Source: an uncultured Dorea sp. (GTDB taxonomy: Bacteria; Bacillota; Clostridia; Lachnospirales; Lachnospiraceae). From it: DNA of 18,270 nt. The stretch spans positions 1-18,270 of the forward strand of contig CAJUFA010000045.1 of NCBI GenBank assembly GCA_910585725.1. The letters run 5' to 3'. The translations under genes were made by a program, and so were the position numbers. The stretch's first letter is position 1; every line of letters begins with the position of its first letter. The notes under the pieces were generated by a model that was not told the DNA's origin, did no database searches, and worked only from the letters and a program-made list of their open reading frames with translations. Shown piece after piece: positions 14,953-18,270 of the stretch.

Positions 14953-17900
14953 TTATCTTTTCTCCGAATCCTCTACGACCATCGGCCTTAATCGCAAATA
15001 TTCGGCAAAGATCTTTCCGTCGCGGCACACAAAACGGCATCTTCTTATATGTACCGCATCCATCAGCATCTGAAGCGTCGCTTCATCGTGGGCCACATGC
15101 GCCCTCGCGCACAGATTCAGGTACTCTCCCTGCGCCGTCTCATCCGCAACCTCGCTGGTATACGCCACCGTCGTGATCCACGGAAAGCGAATGGACGGAT
15201 ACCTGTGGTTTTTATCAAATGCAAACGGTATCCAGTAGTTGATCATATCTTTATAGTAGTCTGCCGGGAACAGCTTCGGCATCCATGCATGGGCGTATTT
15301 CTCAAACTGCGCGCTCCATTCCCTGTTCCATGCCGTCATCTCCTGGTCCTCGGCAATCTTATCCGCGATCACATCCTCCATCTTCTTATTAACCGGATAA
15401 TTATCCTTATATTCCGAATCCGTTACATACCAAAAGTATCCGTAAAGCAAAGATCTCGGAAGCCAGAATCCCTTATAGGACGGCGAGGTATAGCCGGAGA
15501 ACTGCTGCTCCCACTCATGGCTCGGCACCCCGTGATTGTCCACGATCATGTCCGGAATATATTTGTCAAAGAGTCTGGTCAGTCCCATCGCTTCTTTATG
15601 AATCGTATCCTGACGGAAATGATCATAATAGAATTCCTTTCCTACGGCGTTAAACCGCGCTACATGGAACTTCCAGTATGGATGCTCCTTCTGAAGTTCA
15701 TAGTGGATCGCCGCTCCGTCCACATTCTCCATCGGAACAAGCACAAGGTTAAGCTTCTGCGGAAGCTCCTTATAAATATCCTCTGTCAAAAGTTTCTTAA
15801 GCAGGATAAACGCCGCGTTCGTACTGGACACTTCATTGGCATGATGTCTCGCGTTGATAATCTGGCTTGGACATCGACTTAAGCGCTTCGTCATAGAAAG
15901 ATACCCCTCATAATGAGGCATAATCCAGATACCGTAGAGCTTCCGCCCCTGATATGACTTGGCTGTCTCAAAGATCCTGATCCCCTTCACACCCCTGAGT
16001 TTCTCTATAATCTCAAGACATGTCTCATATCCTATCAGTTCCTTCTCATGTATGTCGATTTCTGTAATACTCCGCTCCTGAACCGGCGCCTTCAAAGGTA
16101 CGGACGCCTCATAGCCGCCGCCCGATTCTCCTCTAAAATGTATCTCATAGCAGCCGTCGATCTCCTGACTCCCGGAAAGGATTCCTTCCGAAAACAGCCT
16201 CGCATAGGTACAGACAACATCCTCCGACGCGCCCTCCACCGGAATCTCAAGAAGCAGTTTCCCGTCCTTACAGGTAATCCTGGAAATCTTAAGAGATACC
16301 TGATTTCGGGTTCGCTCTTTCTCCAGTACTTCCTTACCTCCCGTATGCCCGGAATTCTCTTTCTGCTCTTTAAATGACGTTCCCTCGTCCCACGGAGCTT
16401 TTGCTTCTTTAGCATGACACAGAATGCACGCCTCTTCCTTCTGCCTCTCATACAGCGTTACCCGAAACTCCGGCGCGCCTTCCCTCTTATGAATCTCAGG
16501 CAGGATCAATCCCGGCGCGTCAAAGATCTCGTCCACTGTCCGGACGCCGTAATTCTTGAAATAATCGCTTCCTACGAAGTACATATCTTCATGCAGCGCA
16601 TCCAGCGAAGAGATCAGATCCTCCCTGCTTCCTGTCCTGTAATCCGGCTCGCTTGCCCAGACCTCCAGGGCCAGCTTCTGGAAGAACGGCTGCATATCGG
16701 CATGAACCTGTCCTTCTATCTTCTCTTCTATATAAGCGCGGCATTCCGGCAATACCTGACTCTGATAAATGTCCCAGATACGCTCCAGATCCGTCGTAAG
16801 ATTCCGATTCAGCGCCTCCCTTTCGTTTACAAGTACTCTGATATACCCTGTTGCCGGATGTACCTTTCCAAGATTCGGGTATTCGTCAAGATACGGCCGC
16901 TCCGAATATCTGGCAAGATACTTGTACTCCCTGCCCCGGCCGCCCTGACATGTCACCCTGCAGAGATAAGTCAGATCTTCCGCGCCCTCGTAAGCCTTGA
17001 ATAGCACCTTTTCCTTTGGAACAGATAACTTCTCCGTTAAAATATCCTGAATCGGATACAGTTCCTGCAGATATCGAATCGGAAGGTCATACCATTTCTC
17101 CGGGTCGTCTGCTTTCAGATTATGATAAGACGGAGTCGCCCCGTTCTCATCAAGCCACACGGTTTCTCCTTCAGGCAGGAATGGTTTGAAAAATATCTCG
17201 ATCTGTTCTGTCTTCTCTCCCCTTACCGCCGGGATCACAACCTCGTCCATCCATGAATATCCCTGCTTATAGGCGCAGATCAGCCGGACTTCCTCTACAT
17301 CTGCGCCAAATGAACCTGCTTCCTCTCGAATACGTTCAGTGATCTTCTCCCGTACCGGATAATCTTCACTAATTGCGCCTTCAATCCTTACCTTGTCTCC
17401 CTTCTGAAGCTTCGGGTAGATCTCTTCCCTGAGAACCTGTTCAAAAATATCCGCCTCCCATGGAAGTTCGTAATTCTTCTCATATATCTTCCTTCCGGAC
17501 TTATAACTATAGATCTGCGCTTCCGGGAAACGCCTTTTCTGCTCTTCGCTAATCTCTGGAACTCCATATAACTCTAAGCCCTCTTTCTTATCGGAGAGCG
17601 CGGAAAGATAAGCAAGCTGACCGTCTGCGCCCCGCATGGCAAAGTCGTCGGTCCAGTCAAGAAGAACGTCCCTCCAGCTTTTCCATATGCCGTCTGCAAG
17701 GGGGAATTTCTCACAGAGAAGATTCGAAAGCTCCAAAAGTCCCTTTCCCTCTCCGCCGATATGTACCTGTACTGCGCCGGACGTCTCCTGATAAGCGACC
17801 TCCGCCTGCTCCGCAAAAGAAAATACGACCGCGTTGCCCGCATAGCCTTCCGGCGCAAGTATTCCGCCTTCATAAGCCGTCGTCTCCATCCCGAAGCGGA

Positions 17901-18270
17901 ACGCAATATTGCACGCCGCCATAAGCATCCACTCATCCGCGTTATCCGGGAGCACAAGCTTCACATCAAGCTTATCCGGAAGCATATCGGCGTCTTCATC
18001 CTGTAAAAACAAACCTTTCGAAAAAAGATACTCTAGTCCCCTCTCTTTCCTGAAATCCAGATCAAATACCGGCCCCTTCTTCTCTGCCGGAAGATACCCT
18101 TCCGGCATCACAGAATCCTCAAGCTTCCAAAGTCCGGCCAGCTCGTCCTCCGTCCTCGGAATCCTAATCTCTCCGTCAAGAGAAGCAACCGGAAAAACAG
18201 CCGTCTCCGACTGGAATCCCAACAGAAGCGCCGCCTCAAGCGCATAACGCATCTCTTCCCTGCCGGACGG
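14953..18270 (-). CDS. Large M14 family zinc carboxypeptidase (5' end may lie outside the window)
   Basis: At least 1,105 codons. The frame stays open to the window edge. ATG at 18252 has GGGA 5 bases before it, but upstream codons also continue the frame, so the true start may lie further right. The M14 domain is at the C-terminus, about residues 735-1060 counting from that ATG: zinc motif HHANE (803-807), VPMENVDG (839-846) and the third ligand in VDNHG (His907). Many M14 enzymes are 300-400 residues, so roughly 700 residues precede the peptidase. These include a region around 95-180 and one around 390-480 (WYDLPIRYLQELYPI, DEYPNLGKV) that I cannot assign. No signal peptide is visible at the residues present. 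It leads the operon with DUF969, DUF979, M29 and pcp. The substrate is unknown; a C-terminal or modified-peptide hydrolase is the likely role. Confidence 0.85.
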   Translation of the reverse strand, partial: PSGREEMRYALEAALLLGFQSETAVFPVASLDGEIRIPRTEDELAGLWKLEDSVMPEGYLPAEKKGPVFDLDFRKERGLEYLFSKGLFLQDEDADMLPDKLDVKLVLPDNADEWMLMAACNIAFRFGMETTAYEGGILAPEGYAGNAVVFSFAEQAEVAYQETSGAVQVHIGGEGKGLLELSNLLCEKFPLADGIWKSWRDVLLDWTDDFAMRGADGQLAYLSALSDKKEGLELYGVPEISEEQKRRFPEAQIYSYKSGRKIYEKNYELPWEADIFEQVLREEIYPKLQKGDKVRIEGAISEDYPVREKITERIREEAGSFGADVEEVRLICAYKQGYSWMDEVVIPAVRGEKTEQIEIFFKPFLPEGETVWLDENGATPSYHNLKADDPEKWYDLPIRYLQELYPIQDILTEKLSVPKEKVLFKAYEGAEDLTYLCRVTCQGGRGREYKYLARYSERPYLDEYPNLGKVHPATGYIRVLVNEREALNRNLTTDLERIWDIYQSQVLPECRAYIEEKIEGQVHADMQPFFQKLALEVWASEPDYRTGSREDLISSLDALHEDMYFVGSDYFKNYGVRTVDEIFDAPGLILPEIHKREGAPEFRVTLYERQKEEACILCHAKEAKAPWDEGTSFKEQKENSGHTGGKEVLEKERTRNQVSLKISRITCKDGKLLLEIPVEGASEDVVCTYARLFSEGILSGSQEIDGCYEIHFRGESGGGYEASVPLKAPVQERSITEIDIHEKELIGYETCLEIIEKLRGVKGIRIFETAKSYQGRKLYGIWIMPHYEGYLSMTKRLSRCPSQIINARHHANEVSSTNAAFILLKKLLTEDIYKELPQKLNLVLVPMENVDGAAIHYELQKEHPYWKFHVARFNAVGKEFYYDHFRQDTIHKEAMGLTRLFDKYIPDMIVDNHGVPSHEWEQQFSGYTSPSYKGFWLPRSLLYGYFWYVTDSEYKDNYPVNKKMEDVIADKIAEDQEMTAWNREWSAQFEKYAHAWMPKLFPADYYKDMINYWIPFAFDKNHRYPSIRFPWITTVAYTSEVADETAQGEYLNLCARAHVAHDEATLQMLMDAVHIRRCRFVCRDGKIFAEYLRLRPMVVEDSEKR

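Noticed and set aside
15049..15882. Long plus-strand open frame opposite the M14 peptidase
   Set aside because: Arg/His-rich product typical of an antisense shadow; no ribosome binding site; the minus-strand frame carries the zinc motif.
1..18270. CRISPR array, tRNA or rRNA genes
   Set aside because: No regularly spaced direct repeats with unique spacers and no cloverleaf or rRNA-like stretches were seen; the 27-bp units are contiguous without spacers.

Overview
The window looks like a chromosomal segment of an endospore-forming, low-to-moderate GC Firmicute, most likely a gut-type Lachnospiraceae (Clostridia). The reasons are strong AGGAGG-type ribosome binding sites, GTG starts, a spore maturation gene (spmB), an HPr-like protein without the active-site histidine, an M56/BlaI sensor pair and the DUF969/DUF979/Pcp cluster. 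Species cannot be named from the sequence alone. Nearly all genes lie on the minus strand; the one plus-strand gene is at 7273-8043.

Layout, left to right. (1) 1-306 is non-coding downstream of guaA and holds a strong minus-strand terminator (92-135) and a short direct repeat. (2) A MATE exporter (1879-3234) and guaA (GMP synthase, 307-1857) form a two-gene minus-strand unit. (3) 3235-4002 is a gene-poor stretch with a terminator/promoter overlap, two copies of a repeat element (one expanded by 27-bp units) and a long multi-stem palindrome. (4) A small HPr-fold protein lacking the phosphorylatable His (4003-4233) lies downstream of a large secreted protein with beta-solenoid-like and Ig-like regions (4387-6924). 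(5) A plus-strand gene for a protein with an acidic, Ala/Ser/Asp-rich N-terminus and two membrane helices (7273-8043) converges on spmB (8150-8680) at a perfect 19-bp bidirectional terminator hairpin. (6) A BlaI-type repressor (11004-11363) and an M56 membrane metalloprotease with a DUF4825 region (8737-10968) form a signalling pair. The promoter upstream carries two matching 18-bp dyads with the form GTCTA-N6-TAGAC. (7) A five-gene minus-strand operon runs from the right edge to 11545: giant M14 carboxypeptidase, DUF969 membrane protein, DUF979 membrane protein, M29 aminopeptidase and pyroglutamyl peptidase. It ends in a strong terminator directly before the BlaI promoter.

How the genes may work together. 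The right-hand operon reads as a peptide uptake and degradation module. The DUF969/DUF979 pair is the candidate permease. Pcp would remove N-terminal pyroglutamate, the M29 enzyme would trim from the N-terminus, and the M14 enzyme would act from the other end or on modified peptides. The M56/BlaI pair is a protease-relayed sensor whose exterior domain is not a penicillin-binding fold, so its signal is probably not a beta-lactam. The two most unusual parts are the twin-operator sensor pair and the peptidase/transporter operon with its very long M14 protein.
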